This document shows, piece after piece, positions 47,404-55,031 of a stretch of 64,000 nt of DNA. The notes under the pieces are model-generated. The model worked only from the letters and a program-made list of their open reading frames with translations. It did no database searches and had not been told where the DNA came from. Within the stretch, counting starts at the first letter, position 1. Each line of letters opens with the position of its first letter. A program made the translations under genes and the position numbers. Source of the stretch: an uncultured Oscillospiraceae bacterium. GTDB lineage: Bacteria > Bacillota > Clostridia > Oscillospirales > Oscillospiraceae. The stretch is from contig CAJTYK010000005.1 in assembly GCA_910584285.1 (NCBI GenBank), forward strand, positions 1-64,000, in the 5' to 3' direction.

Positions 47404-48519
47404 GCCGTCTTTCACAATGCCGCCCAGCGCCTCCGCCGCCCGATCCACCTGCTCGGCGCGGTTAAAGGCGGAAAAGCTGAACCGGACGGTGCCGGTGTCC
47501 GCCGTCCCCGCCGACCGGTGGGCCAGCGGCGCGCAGTGGAGTCCCGCCCGCACCGCGATTCCCCGCCGCGCCAGCGCCTCCGCTGTCTCCTCGCAGTCCA
47601 TGCCGTCCACCACAGCGGAGAACAAGCCGCTCTGATCCCGTCCCCGGTACACGGTCACACCGGGCAGCCGTTCCAGCCGATCCATCATCCGGCAGGCAAG
47701 ACTCCGCTCGTGGGCATGGATACGCTGCGTGCCCTTGCGGGTCACAAATTCCATTCCCGCCAGCAGCCCCGCCGCGCCGCACACGTTCTGCGTGCCGGCC
47801 TCCAGCCGGTCGGGGAGAAAATCCGGCATCTCCTGCCGGGTGGACAGGCTGCCTGTGCCCCCGTAGAGCAGGGGCTGCGCCTCCCCGCCGCACAGCAGCA
47901 GCCCGGTGCCCTGGGGGCCGTACAGCCCCTTGTGCCCCGGCATGGCCACAAACGCCGCCCCCCAGCCTTCCAGATCCACCGGCAGAATCCCGGCGGACTG
48001 GGAGGCGTCCACGATGAGGGGCACGCCCCGCTCCCGGCACAGAGCCGCAAGGCGCTCCACCGGCTGGATGAAGCCGAACACGTTGGAGACATGGTTGCAG
48101 ATCACCGCATCCACCCCGTTCGTGATCTCCCGCTCAAAGGCGGCGTACACGCCGTCGGCGTCGAACAGAGGCCCCGCCGCCACCCTGATTTTAACCCCTG
48201 GAATGGCGTGGAGGGGCCGGGTCACCGCGTTATGCTCATAGCCCGAGATCACCACTGTCCCGCCGGGGGGCACCAGGGTGTGAATGGCAATATTCAGCCC
48301 GTGGGTGGCGTTGGAGGTGAGCACCACCCGCTCCGGATCCCCCACGTGAAATAACTCCGCCGCCCGCTCCCGCGTCTGGTAGACCAGATCCGCCGCCCCC
48401 ATGCCCGCGCTATACCCGCCCCGGCCTGGGCTGGCCAGGTGGGTCATGGCCCAGGCGGTGCGGGCAGGGACTGTTTGAGGCTTTTCCAGCGTGGTTGCCG
48501 CGCTGTCCAGATAGATCAT
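47389..48519 (-). CDS. Class V aminotransferase, cysteine desulfurase/selenocysteine lyase family
   Basis: 376-residue PLP enzyme beginning MIYLDSAATT. SNATHGLNIAIH (about 70-81), the Asp-containing VDASQSAGILPVDL (about 169), and the PLP Lys in AMPGHKGLYGPQGTG (about 190-204). A mobile-loop Cys appears in AGLHCAPLAHRSAG (about 330-343), as in CsdA/SufS-type enzymes, so sulfur or selenium mobilisation is likely. It overlaps the upstream Se/S-carrier-like gene (ATGA), suggesting the two proteins work together. Confidence 0.9.
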   Translation of the reverse strand: MIYLDSAATTLEKPQTVPARTAWAMTHLASPGRGGYSAGMGAADLVYQTRERAAELFHVGDPERVVLTSNATHGLNIAIHTLVPPGGTVVISGYEHNAVTRPLHAIPGVKIRVAAGPLFDADGVYAAFEREITNGVDAVICNHVSNVFGFIQPVERLAALCRERGVPLIVDASQSAGILPVDLEGWGAAFVAMPGHKGLYGPQGTGLLLCGGEAQPLLYGGTGSLSTRQEMPDFLPDRLEAGTQNVCGAAGLLAGMEFVTRKGTQRIHAHERSLACRMMDRLERLPGVTVYRGRDQSGLFSAVVDGMDCEETAEALARRGIAVRAGLHCAPLAHRSAGTADTGTVRFSFSAFNRAEQVDRAAEALGGIVKDGKKAW

Positions 48520-48770
48520 GCCTTCACCTCGCTGTATTCGCCGTCCGCCGATTGAAGAAAGACCTGCTTAGGGGCCATCCCCTCCCGGCGCAGCACCATC
48601 AGCGCGTCGGTGAGCCGCCGCTCCGGGATGCGCACACAGTAGCCGCAGCCCTCCTTGGAGATCAGCTTGGGGGCGCGGAGCACATATCCGGGGATGCCCG
48701 CCCGCTCCAGCACATGGGCGGTGCGCTGGGCGTAGGTCAGCGAGCGGCAGATGATCAGATAATAAACCAT
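48516..48770 (-). CDS. DUF3343 (putative Se/S carrier-like) protein
   Basis: 84-residue protein of the DUF3343/Se_S_carrier family, TusA-like in size. Its conserved part includes ICRSLTYAQRTAHVLERAGI at the N terminus and GCGYCVRIPE (about 41-50) with the CxxC-type Cys pair that could carry a persulfide or selenide. It overlaps the cysteine desulfurase-like gene by 4 nt. The pairing supports a sulfur or selenium relay, which is an inference. Confidence 0.87.
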   Translation of the reverse strand: MVYYLIICRSLTYAQRTAHVLERAGIPGYVLRAPKLISKEGCGYCVRIPERRLTDALMVLRREGMAPKQVFLQSADGEYSEVKA

Positions 48771-48826
48771 AAGCCCACCCTTCCTTTCCCGTAGCTTCTG
48801 ATTGCCCAGAGGAGGGGATACAAAAT

Positions 48827-48862
48827 GTCCCCCTCAAGGCCATCCTATGCCCTGAGGGGGAC
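48827..48862 (-). terminator. Terminator after ispF
   Basis: 10-bp stem GTCCCCCTCA/TGAGGGGGAC (48827-48836 with 48853-48862), 16-nt loop. On the minus strand ATTTTGT follows. Confidence 0.72.
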
Positions 48863-48875
48863 GTTGGTTCCAGGT

Positions 48876-49349
48876 TCAGTTTTCGTTGAGGAGGGCCACC
48901 GCGTGGGCGGCGATGCCCTCCCCTGCGCCGGTAAAGCCCAGGCCCTCCTCGGTGGTAGCCTTCACGCTCACCCGGCCGGGCTCCACGCTCATGGCGGCGG
49001 CCAGCCGTTCCCGCATCTCCGGAATGTGAGGGGCCAGCTTGGGCCGCTGGGCCAGCACTGTAGCGTCCACGTTGCCGATCCCGTACCCATGCTCGCCCAG
49101 TACCTGGGCCACCCGGCGGAGCAGGGCCAGACTGTCCGCCCCCTCGTAGGCCGGGTCGATGTCCGGGAACAGCTGGCCGATGTCTCCCAGCGCCGCCGCC
49201 CCCAGCAGGGCGTCCATCACCGCGTGTGAGAGCACATCCGCATCCGAATGGCCCAACAGCCCCTTCTCAAAGGGGATCTCCACCCCGCCCAGAATCAGCT
49301 TCCGCCCCTGCGTCAGGCGGTGCACGTCATACCCATGCCCGATTCTCAC
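48876..49349 (-). CDS. ispF: 2-C-methyl-D-erythritol 2,4-cyclodiphosphate synthase
   Basis: 157-residue MEP-pathway enzyme that cyclises CDP-methylerythritol 2-phosphate with loss of CMP. Zn motif GHGYDVHRL (residues 4-12), LLGHSDADVLSHAVMDALLGA (about 31-51), DIGQLFPD and TTEEGLGFTGAGEGIAAHAV near the C terminus. GTG start overlapping the ispD stop. Confidence 0.97.
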   Translation of the reverse strand: MRIGHGYDVHRLTQGRKLILGGVEIPFEKGLLGHSDADVLSHAVMDALLGAAALGDIGQLFPDIDPAYEGADSLALLRRVAQVLGEHGYGIGNVDATVLAQRPKLAPHIPEMRERLAAAMSVEPGRVSVKATTEEGLGFTGAGEGIAAHAVALLNEN

Positions 49350-50068
49350 AGGGCGACCGCCTCCTCCTGCGCCAGCAGCTCCCCGATCTCCAGATCGATG
49401 GGGGTAGTGAGTTTGATGTTCCGCTCGTCCCCCTGGGTGAGCACCACCTTCATGCCCAGCCGTTCCACGGCGGCGCAGTCATCGGTGAGCTCCTCCCCGT
49501 CGTCCAGCGCCTTTTGCAGCGCGGCCCGGATCAGGGAGGCGTCGAACACCTGGGGGGTCTGCACCGCGTACAGCGAGGCCCGATCCGGCGTCTGGGTGAC
49601 GATCCCGTTTTCCGCCGCCTTGATGGTGTCCTTCACCGGGACGGCGGGGGCGGCGGCGCCGTTCTGAGCGGCCTGGGCGATGGCGTCCTCAATGACCTGC
49701 ACGGAGACAAAGGGCCGGGCCCCGTCGTGGATGGCGAGCAGCGGCGTGTCCTGCCGGGCCTCCAGAGTACCCAGACGAGCGGATTGGGTGCGGTTCTCCC
49801 CGCCTCGGATCACCTTGGACACCTTGTCCAGCCGGAAGTCCTGGCACAGCCGGGCCACCTCGGGCACCAGTTCCTCCCGGGTGACCACCACCACCTCGGC
49901 TACACTGGGGGAGCGCTGGAACGCCTCCACGCAGCGCACGATCACCGGGACGCCCCCCACCTCCGCCAGCAGCTTGTCCAGCCCCATGCGGTTGGACGAC
50001 CCGGCGGCCACAATCACGGCAGAACACAGCGCCTCCGGCACCTTCTTCTTTCTATGAAACAGGCCCAT
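49346..50068 (-). CDS. ispD: 2-C-methyl-D-erythritol 4-phosphate cytidylyltransferase
   Basis: 240-residue nucleotidyltransferase that joins CTP to methylerythritol 4-phosphate. N-terminal basic leader, then SAVIVAAGSSNRMGLDK (about 16-32, CTP loop), GGENRTQSARLG (about 91), HDGARPFV (about 114-121) and TPQVFDASL, TDDCAAVE, GDERNIKLTTPIDL (about 212-225). It is coupled to ispF. carD precedes it with a terminator in the gap. Confidence 0.96.
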   Translation of the reverse strand: MGLFHRKKKVPEALCSAVIVAAGSSNRMGLDKLLAEVGGVPVIVRCVEAFQRSPSVAEVVVVTREELVPEVARLCQDFRLDKVSKVIRGGENRTQSARLGTLEARQDTPLLAIHDGARPFVSVQVIEDAIAQAAQNGAAAPAVPVKDTIKAAENGIVTQTPDRASLYAVQTPQVFDASLIRAALQKALDDGEELTDDCAAVERLGMKVVLTQGDERNIKLTTPIDLEIGELLAQEEAVAL

Positions 50069-50088
50069 AAAGAATCTCCCTCCCGCGC

Positions 50089-50109
50089 AAAAAGGAGCCC
50101 TTCGGCTCC
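50089..50109 (-). terminator. Terminator after carD
   Basis: 6-bp stem GGAGCC/GGCTCC (50094-50099 with 50104-50109), 4-nt loop, followed on the minus strand by TTTTT. Moderate strength; some read-through into ispD-ispF is possible. Confidence 0.75.
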
Positions 50110-50124
50110 CTCCCGCTTATTGCT

Positions 50125-50604
50125 TCAGTGGCTCAGCACCGTGTCAATGTTTTCCTCCACCGTCTTATAGGGCAGGCTCTGGGCCAGCACCAGCTCGGAG
50201 ATCAGGATCTGCTTGGCGGTGTGGAGCATCTTCCGCTCCCCGTTGGACAGGCCCCGCTGCTCCTCCCGAATCAGCAGCCCCTTCACCACCCGGGCCACCT
50301 CCAGCAGATCGCCGCTTTTCAGGCGCACCATGTTCTCCCGATAGCGCCGGTTCCAGTTCTGGGTCATGTCCACCTTAATGCCTTCCATGGCGTTGATGAG
50401 GCTTTCCGCCTCCTGCCCGGATACCACGGGGCGCACACCGATCTCCTGGGTGTTCTCCGTGGGGATCATCACCGTCATGCTGCCCACCGACAGCTTGAGC
50501 AGATAATAGTTTTCCAGCTTTCCCGCCACCTTGCGCTGGACAATGGAATCGATGACCCCCGCGCCATGCATGGGATGCACCACCTTGTCTCCCACCTGGT
50601 ACAC
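50125..50604 (-). CDS. CarD family transcriptional regulator
   Basis: 159-residue CarD_CdnL-type regulator, which binds RNA polymerase and stabilises open complexes. N-terminal Tudor-like RNAP-interacting domain (YQVGDKVVHPMHGAGVIDSI to about 65) and C-terminal helical DNA-contact domain (NWNRRYRENMVRLKSGDLLE to the end). The start is GTG with AAAGGGGG 8 nt upstream. Its promoter carries a 25-bp palindrome over the -10 element, so it is probably regulated tightly. Confidence 0.93.
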   Translation of the reverse strand: MYQVGDKVVHPMHGAGVIDSIVQRKVAGKLENYYLLKLSVGSMTVMIPTENTQEIGVRPVVSGQEAESLINAMEGIKVDMTQNWNRRYRENMVRLKSGDLLEVARVVKGLLIREEQRGLSNGERKMLHTAKQILISELVLAQSLPYKTVEENIDTVLSH

Positions 50605-50627
50605 CTTATTCGCCCCCTTTAGCTTAT

Positions 50628-50652
50628 GTATACTATTTCAGAAATAGTATAC
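50628..50652. promoter_or_regulatory. 25-bp palindromic operator at the carD promoter
   Basis: GTATACTATTTC-A-GAAATAGTATAC, perfect 12-bp arms around one base. It covers the -10 hexamer and the expected transcription start of carD, the classic place for a repressor. No matching second copy was found in the window. Confidence 0.8.
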
Positions 50653-50674
50653 CCTTTTTTTGTTGGTAATGCAA
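50646..50674 (-). promoter_or_regulatory. Sigma-A promoter of carD
   Basis: Minus strand -35 TTGCAT (50669-50674), 17-nt spacer, -10 TATACT (50646-50651). Confidence 0.82.
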
Positions 50675-50803
50675 CCATAAAATTGCTGAAACCACGAAAT
50701 AGTTCCACTTCAGGGGGAAAAAGCCAGGCATGCAGGAGAGGATTTACCGCTTTGTCCCCCTTCCGCTTCCTGGTTTTTGCATAAATTTGAAATTTTTTCT
50801 ATT

Positions 50804-51592
50804 TCAAGGCAGCAGGCCAAAGTGCCGCAGAGCCTGAGACACGCCGTTTTCCTCCACCTCTGCCGTCACAAAGTCTGCCAGCTTTTTCACTGGTTCCTCG
50901 GCGTTCCCCATGGCCACCGCCGTCCCCGCCAGCCTCAGCATGGGCATATCATTCTCCCCATCTCCAAAAGCCATGATCTCATCCCGGGCAAATCCATACC
51001 GTTCCATGGCTGCTCGGACGCCCACATCCTTGCCCCCGTCTCTGGGCATGATATCCAGGCCCATGGGGTGCCAGCGGGTGTGGATGCACCCCGGCATCAC
51101 ATCCAGAAACGGCTTGGCCTCCTCCGTGCTCACAAAGGGGACAAACTGGTACACCCTGCCGCTGATCAGCTCCTCCAGGGGGCACACGGGGTAGGGCTCC
51201 GTGTGGAGGAACCGGTAGATCTCCCGCACCCTGTCGTCAATCCGGGTCAGCCAGCTCTCCCCGTTCCCCTCCAGCAGGGCGGCTATGCCGGGGTTGTCCC
51301 GCATCACCTGATAGGCCCCCCGCATATCGTCCAGATCGATGGGCCGATCCCGGAAGGGAACGCCGTCCCCATCGCAGCAGAACTGGCCGTTAATGGTCAC
51401 ATAACCGTCAAACCGCGCCCCCCGGAGCATCCCGGTGCGCTCCAAATCCTGCAACGCCCGGCCAGTGCTGAGGAAGATCCGGATCCCCCGCTCCCGCAGG
51501 GCGGCCAGATCCGCCAGTAATCCGTCGGACAAAAACTTCTGCCGGAAGGACACCAGCGTCCCGTCCACATCAAAAAACAGTGCCTTGATCAT
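50804..51592 (-). CDS. Cof-type HAD-superfamily phosphatase
   Basis: 262-residue HAD subclass IIB hydrolase. Motif I FFDVDGTLVSF (nucleophile Asp at 8 and acid/base Asp at 10), motif II LSTGR (about 44), motif III Lys about 190 (GGKDVGVRAAMERYG) and motif IV MAFGDGENDMPML (about 213-225). Family members dephosphorylate sugar phosphates, FMN or PLP; the substrate is not predictable. The ATG overlaps the recN stop (ATGA), so it is co-translated with recN. A longer open frame upstream is the recN shadow. Confidence 0.92.
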   Translation of the reverse strand: MIKALFFDVDGTLVSFRQKFLSDGLLADLAALRERGIRIFLSTGRALQDLERTGMLRGARFDGYVTINGQFCCDGDGVPFRDRPIDLDDMRGAYQVMRDNPGIAALLEGNGESWLTRIDDRVREIYRFLHTEPYPVCPLEELISGRVYQFVPFVSTEEAKPFLDVMPGCIHTRWHPMGLDIMPRDGGKDVGVRAAMERYGFARDEIMAFGDGENDMPMLRLAGTAVAMGNAEEPVKKLADFVTAEVEENGVSQALRHFGLLP

Positions 51593-53289
51593 CTTGTTTT
51601 CCCAGCCTTTTTCTTGAACTCCTCCGCGGCGGAGAGCAGCTCCTCCGCCCCGTCCAGCATGACGGCAGTGACCTCGCCCCCGCTGAGCCGGGCCAGCTCC
51701 TCCCGGCGGCGGGGTCGATCCAACCGCTCCACCCGGGTGAAGGTACGCCCATCCTGCTCCCCCTTCTCCACAGAAAAGTGCACGTCCCCCATGGCGGCGA
51801 TCTGGGGCAGATGGGTGACGCACAGCACCTGCTTGGTGCTGGACACTTGAAACAGCTTCCGGGCCACCTTGCCCGCCGCCCGGCCGGATACGCCGGTGTC
51901 CACCTCGTCGAAGATCAGGGTGGTCACCTGCTCCGTCTCCGCCAGCACATTCTTCAGCGCCAGCATAATCCGGGACAACTCACCGCCGGAGGCGATTTTA
52001 TTGATGGGCTTCAGATCCTCCCCAACGTTAGCGGACATAAGGAAGCGCACCGTGTCCATACCGGTGGCGTCCATGCCGTCTGGGGTGTCCTTGGGTCCGA
52101 ATTCCACCTCAAAGCGCACCTTTGGCATATCCAACTCCTTCAGCTCCGACTGAATCCGGGCGGACAGCCGCTGGGCCGCCTCTCGCCGCTGGGTGGAAAG
52201 GAGTTTTCCTTGCTCCCTGGCAATCGTCAGGGCCTTGTCCAGCTCCTTGTCCAACCGGGCGATGCGATCCTCAGAAAACTGGATGGCGTCCAGCTCCCCG
52301 CGGCACTTCTCCAGATAGTCCAGCATTTCCGCCGTGCTGCCGCCGTACTTCTTCTTCAACCGGTACAGCTTGTCCAGCCGCTCCTCCAGCTCGTCCAGCT
52401 CCCCGGGGTAGAAGTCCAGCGTCCCCCGCAGATCCCGCACCAGCTCTGCCAGATCATCCGCATCGCACCGGAGCTGGGCCGCCTTCTCCGACAGGGCCTT
52501 CAAGTCCTCGCTGTGCCGCCCCCCTTGGGCCAGTCGGTTTTCCGCCTCCATTAGCAGGGACACGGCCCCCTCCCCGTCATCGCCGCCGGTGAGGGCCTGC
52601 CACGCCCCGTCCACCGCCTCGGTGAGCCGCTCCGCGTTTCGCAGCACCTCCCGTCGGGCGGACAGCTCCTCCTCCTCGCCCTCCTTGAGCTCCGCTCGCT
52701 CCAGCTCCTCGATCTGGTAGGTCAGGGTGTCGATCCGGCGAGCCTTTTCCGCGTCGTCCATCTGGAGCTCGTCCCGTTCCCGGCGCAGGGCCCGCACTTT
52801 CTCATAGGCCCCAGCATAGGCCGCCTTCTGCTCCCCTGTGCCGCCGAAGCTGTCCAGATAGTCCAGATGGCACTCCTCGTCCAGAAGCTGCTGGCCGTCG
52901 TGCTGGCCGTGTATGTTCAACAGCTGGCAGCCCAGCTCCCGCAGCTGAGTCACCAGCAGGGGCCTGCCGTTCACCCGGCACACGTTCTTCCCGTCCCCTT
53001 GGATGGCCCGCTCAATGAGCAGCTCCCCGTTCTCGTCCGGGGCCATGCCCTGCCGCTCAAACCACGCCAGGGCAGGCAGATCCCGGAACACCGCCGACAC
53101 CCGGGCGGATTTCGCCCCAGTGCGGATCAGATCCCGGCTGGTGCGCTCCCCCATGATGGCCCCAATGGCGTCAATCACGATGGATTTGCCCGCTCCCGTT
53201 TCGCCGGTGAGCACGTTGAAGCCCTCGTCAAAAGTGATGTCCGCCTCGGAGATCACTGCGATATTTTCAATGTGAAGCAAGGAGAGCAT
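51589..53289 (-). CDS. recN: DNA repair protein RecN
   Basis: 566-residue SMC-like ATPase for double-strand-break repair. Walker A GETGAGKS (about 29-36) in the N-terminal half, long coiled-coil (about 150-360), and the C-terminal ATPase half with ASGGELSRIMLALK signature (about 457-470) and LIFDEVDTGVSGRAAGKV (Walker B). ATG 53289 was chosen since AAGGGGG lies 8 nt upstream. ATG 53295 is too close to it. In many Firmicutes argR precedes recN. It is missing here. Confidence 0.96.
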   Translation of the reverse strand: MLSLLHIENIAVISEADITFDEGFNVLTGETGAGKSIVIDAIGAIMGERTSRDLIRTGAKSARVSAVFRDLPALAWFERQGMAPDENGELLIERAIQGDGKNVCRVNGRPLLVTQLRELGCQLLNIHGQHDGQQLLDEECHLDYLDSFGGTGEQKAAYAGAYEKVRALRRERDELQMDDAEKARRIDTLTYQIEELERAELKEGEEEELSARREVLRNAERLTEAVDGAWQALTGGDDGEGAVSLLMEAENRLAQGGRHSEDLKALSEKAAQLRCDADDLAELVRDLRGTLDFYPGELDELEERLDKLYRLKKKYGGSTAEMLDYLEKCRGELDAIQFSEDRIARLDKELDKALTIAREQGKLLSTQRREAAQRLSARIQSELKELDMPKVRFEVEFGPKDTPDGMDATGMDTVRFLMSANVGEDLKPINKIASGGELSRIMLALKNVLAETEQVTTLIFDEVDTGVSGRAAGKVARKLFQVSSTKQVLCVTHLPQIAAMGDVHFSVEKGEQDGRTFTRVERLDRPRRREELARLSGGEVTAVMLDGAEELLSAAEEFKKKAGKTR

Positions 53290-53356
53290 CCTCATATCCC
53301 CCTTAATTCAGCGTGAACCGCCGGGCCCATCCTGTCCCGTCCCAGCGCTTTCCCGC

Positions 53357-54223
53357 CTACGCTTTGCCTAATTTTTGATTGATCCGCTCATAAAAGCTGC
53401 GCCCGGTGAGCTTCACCAGCCGGGTGACCTGTCGGGAGCGGCGGCACTCCACCCAGTCCCCGGGCTGCACCCGGAAGGCCCGCCCCCCGTCCACCGAGAG
53501 ATAGGCGGTCTTTTTACTCCCCGGAGCCACTCGAATTCCCACGGTGCGGGCGCTGTCCAGCACAAAAGGCTTGGCATGGAGGGAGTGGGCACAGATGGGC
53601 GAGATGATAATGTTCTCTGCCGTGGGCTCCACGATGGGCCCCCCCGCCGCCATGGAGTAGGCGGTGGAGCCGGTGGGGGTGGCCGCCACCAGCCCGTCCC
53701 CGGAGAAGGACGAGATCACCACCCGATCTCCCGTCACCTCCAGATCCAGCACCCGGGCCACCGCGCCTTTGGTCACCACCGCATCGTTCAGCGCCGTCTC
53801 GGTGAACACCGGGCGGCCCTCCCGCCGCACTGTCACGTCCAGCATCATCCGGCGCTCCACACCAAACCGCCCACCGGCCAGCCGGGACAGCAGGGACAGC
53901 TCGTTGTGCTCCAGCTCCGCCATAAAGCCGATGCTGCCCAGATTCACCCCCAGAACGGGGATATTCCGGGCGGTGGCCTCCCGGGCGGCGTGGAGGATGG
54001 TGCCGTCCCCTCCGAAGCACACCAGCACGTCCGCCCCCTCCAGCTCCTGGGCCAGGGGGCCCAGAGGCTGATCGGCGGGCAGCTCCAGACGGCTCCCCTC
54101 GTCCAGCTCAAAGGGTAGGCACATCACCGTCTCCACTCCGCTGCGCTCCAGCACCCGGCGGGCAAACTGGGCCGCGCGGAGCCCCCGATCCCGGTACGGA
54201 TTTGGGCTGAGCACCACCTTCAT
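53357..54223 (-). CDS. nadK: NAD kinase
   Basis: 288-residue ATP-NAD kinase producing NADP. GGDGT motif in VCFGGDGTILHAAREA (about 70-84), NLGSIGFMAE (about 95-104), DGLVAATPTGSTAYSMAAGGPIVEP (about 175-199, NAD-binding) and ICAHSLHAKPFV. ATG lies 1 nt after the tlyA stop with GAGGGGG upstream. The order dxs-tlyA-nadK-recN is common in Firmicutes. Confidence 0.96.
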   Translation of the reverse strand: MKVVLSPNPYRDRGLRAAQFARRVLERSGVETVMCLPFELDEGSRLELPADQPLGPLAQELEGADVLVCFGGDGTILHAAREATARNIPVLGVNLGSIGFMAELEHNELSLLSRLAGGRFGVERRMMLDVTVRREGRPVFTETALNDAVVTKGAVARVLDLEVTGDRVVISSFSGDGLVAATPTGSTAYSMAAGGPIVEPTAENIIISPICAHSLHAKPFVLDSARTVGIRVAPGSKKTAYLSVDGGRAFRVQPGDWVECRRSRQVTRLVKLTGRSFYERINQKLGKA

Positions 54224-54224
54224 G

Positions 54225-55031
54225 TTATTCCCCCTCTTTCAGCGTCTCATGGGATTGTCGCACCAGCTCCCGGAGGTCAAAGTGTCCATCCGCCCCGGCC
54301 CCGGTTCTCAGATAACCCAAATACTCAATATTTCCTTCCGGTCCCCGAATTGGTGAAAAGTCTAATCCCTTTACAGAGAAATCCGCCAGTGCCGCATGGC
54401 GCAGGAATTGCTCCAGCACCTCCAGGTGGACGGCGGGATCCCGAACCACCCCTTTTTTGCCCACCTTTTCCCGGCCCGCTTCAAATTGAGGCTTCACCAG
54501 GGCCGCCACCTCGCCCTCCTCCCTCAATAGGGGGCGCAGGGCGGGCAGAATTAGCCCCAGGGAGATGAAGGACACGTCAATAGAGGCGAAGTCCAACGGC
54601 TCTGGGATCTGCTCCGCCGTGAGGTACCGGGCGTTGGTGCGCTCCAGGCACACCACCCTCGGGTCATTTCGGATGCTCCAGGCCAGCTGGCCGTAGCCCA
54701 CATCCACGGCGTACACCCGAGCTGCGCCGTTTTGCAGCATACAATCGGTGAAGCCCCCGGTGGATGCGCCGATGTCGGCGGCGGTCTTTCCCGCCAGGGC
54801 GATGGGGAACGCCGCCATGGCCTTCTCCAGCTTCAGCCCGCCTCGGCTCACATAGCGCAGGGTTTGCCCCCGGATCTCCAAGGGTGCGTCCTCCTCCAGC
54901 GCCAGCCCCGCCTTATCCAGCCGGCGCTCCCCGGAATAAACCTGGCCCGCCATGATCACGGCTTGGGCCTTTTGCCGGCTCTCCGCCAGCCCCCGCTCCG
55001 TCAGCAGTACATCCAAGCGTTTTTTAGCCAC
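54225..55031 (-). CDS. tlyA: TlyA family RNA 2'-O-methyltransferase
   Basis: 268-residue protein: N-terminal S4 RNA-binding domain (RLDVLLTERGLAESRQKAQA, about 4-60) and FtsJ-like methyltransferase with ADIGASTGGFTDCMLQNGA (about 83-101), YAVDVGYGQLAWSIR, SIDVSFISL (about 150) and VKPQFEAG (about 179). TlyA methylates 16S and sometimes 23S rRNA. Formerly annotated as hemolysin. GTG start. The first codons overlap the dxs stop. Confidence 0.94.
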   Translation of the reverse strand: MAKKRLDVLLTERGLAESRQKAQAVIMAGQVYSGERRLDKAGLALEEDAPLEIRGQTLRYVSRGGLKLEKAMAAFPIALAGKTAADIGASTGGFTDCMLQNGAARVYAVDVGYGQLAWSIRNDPRVVCLERTNARYLTAEQIPEPLDFASIDVSFISLGLILPALRPLLREEGEVAALVKPQFEAGREKVGKKGVVRDPAVHLEVLEQFLRHAALADFSVKGLDFSPIRGPEGNIEYLGYLRTGAGADGHFDLRELVRQSHETLKEGE

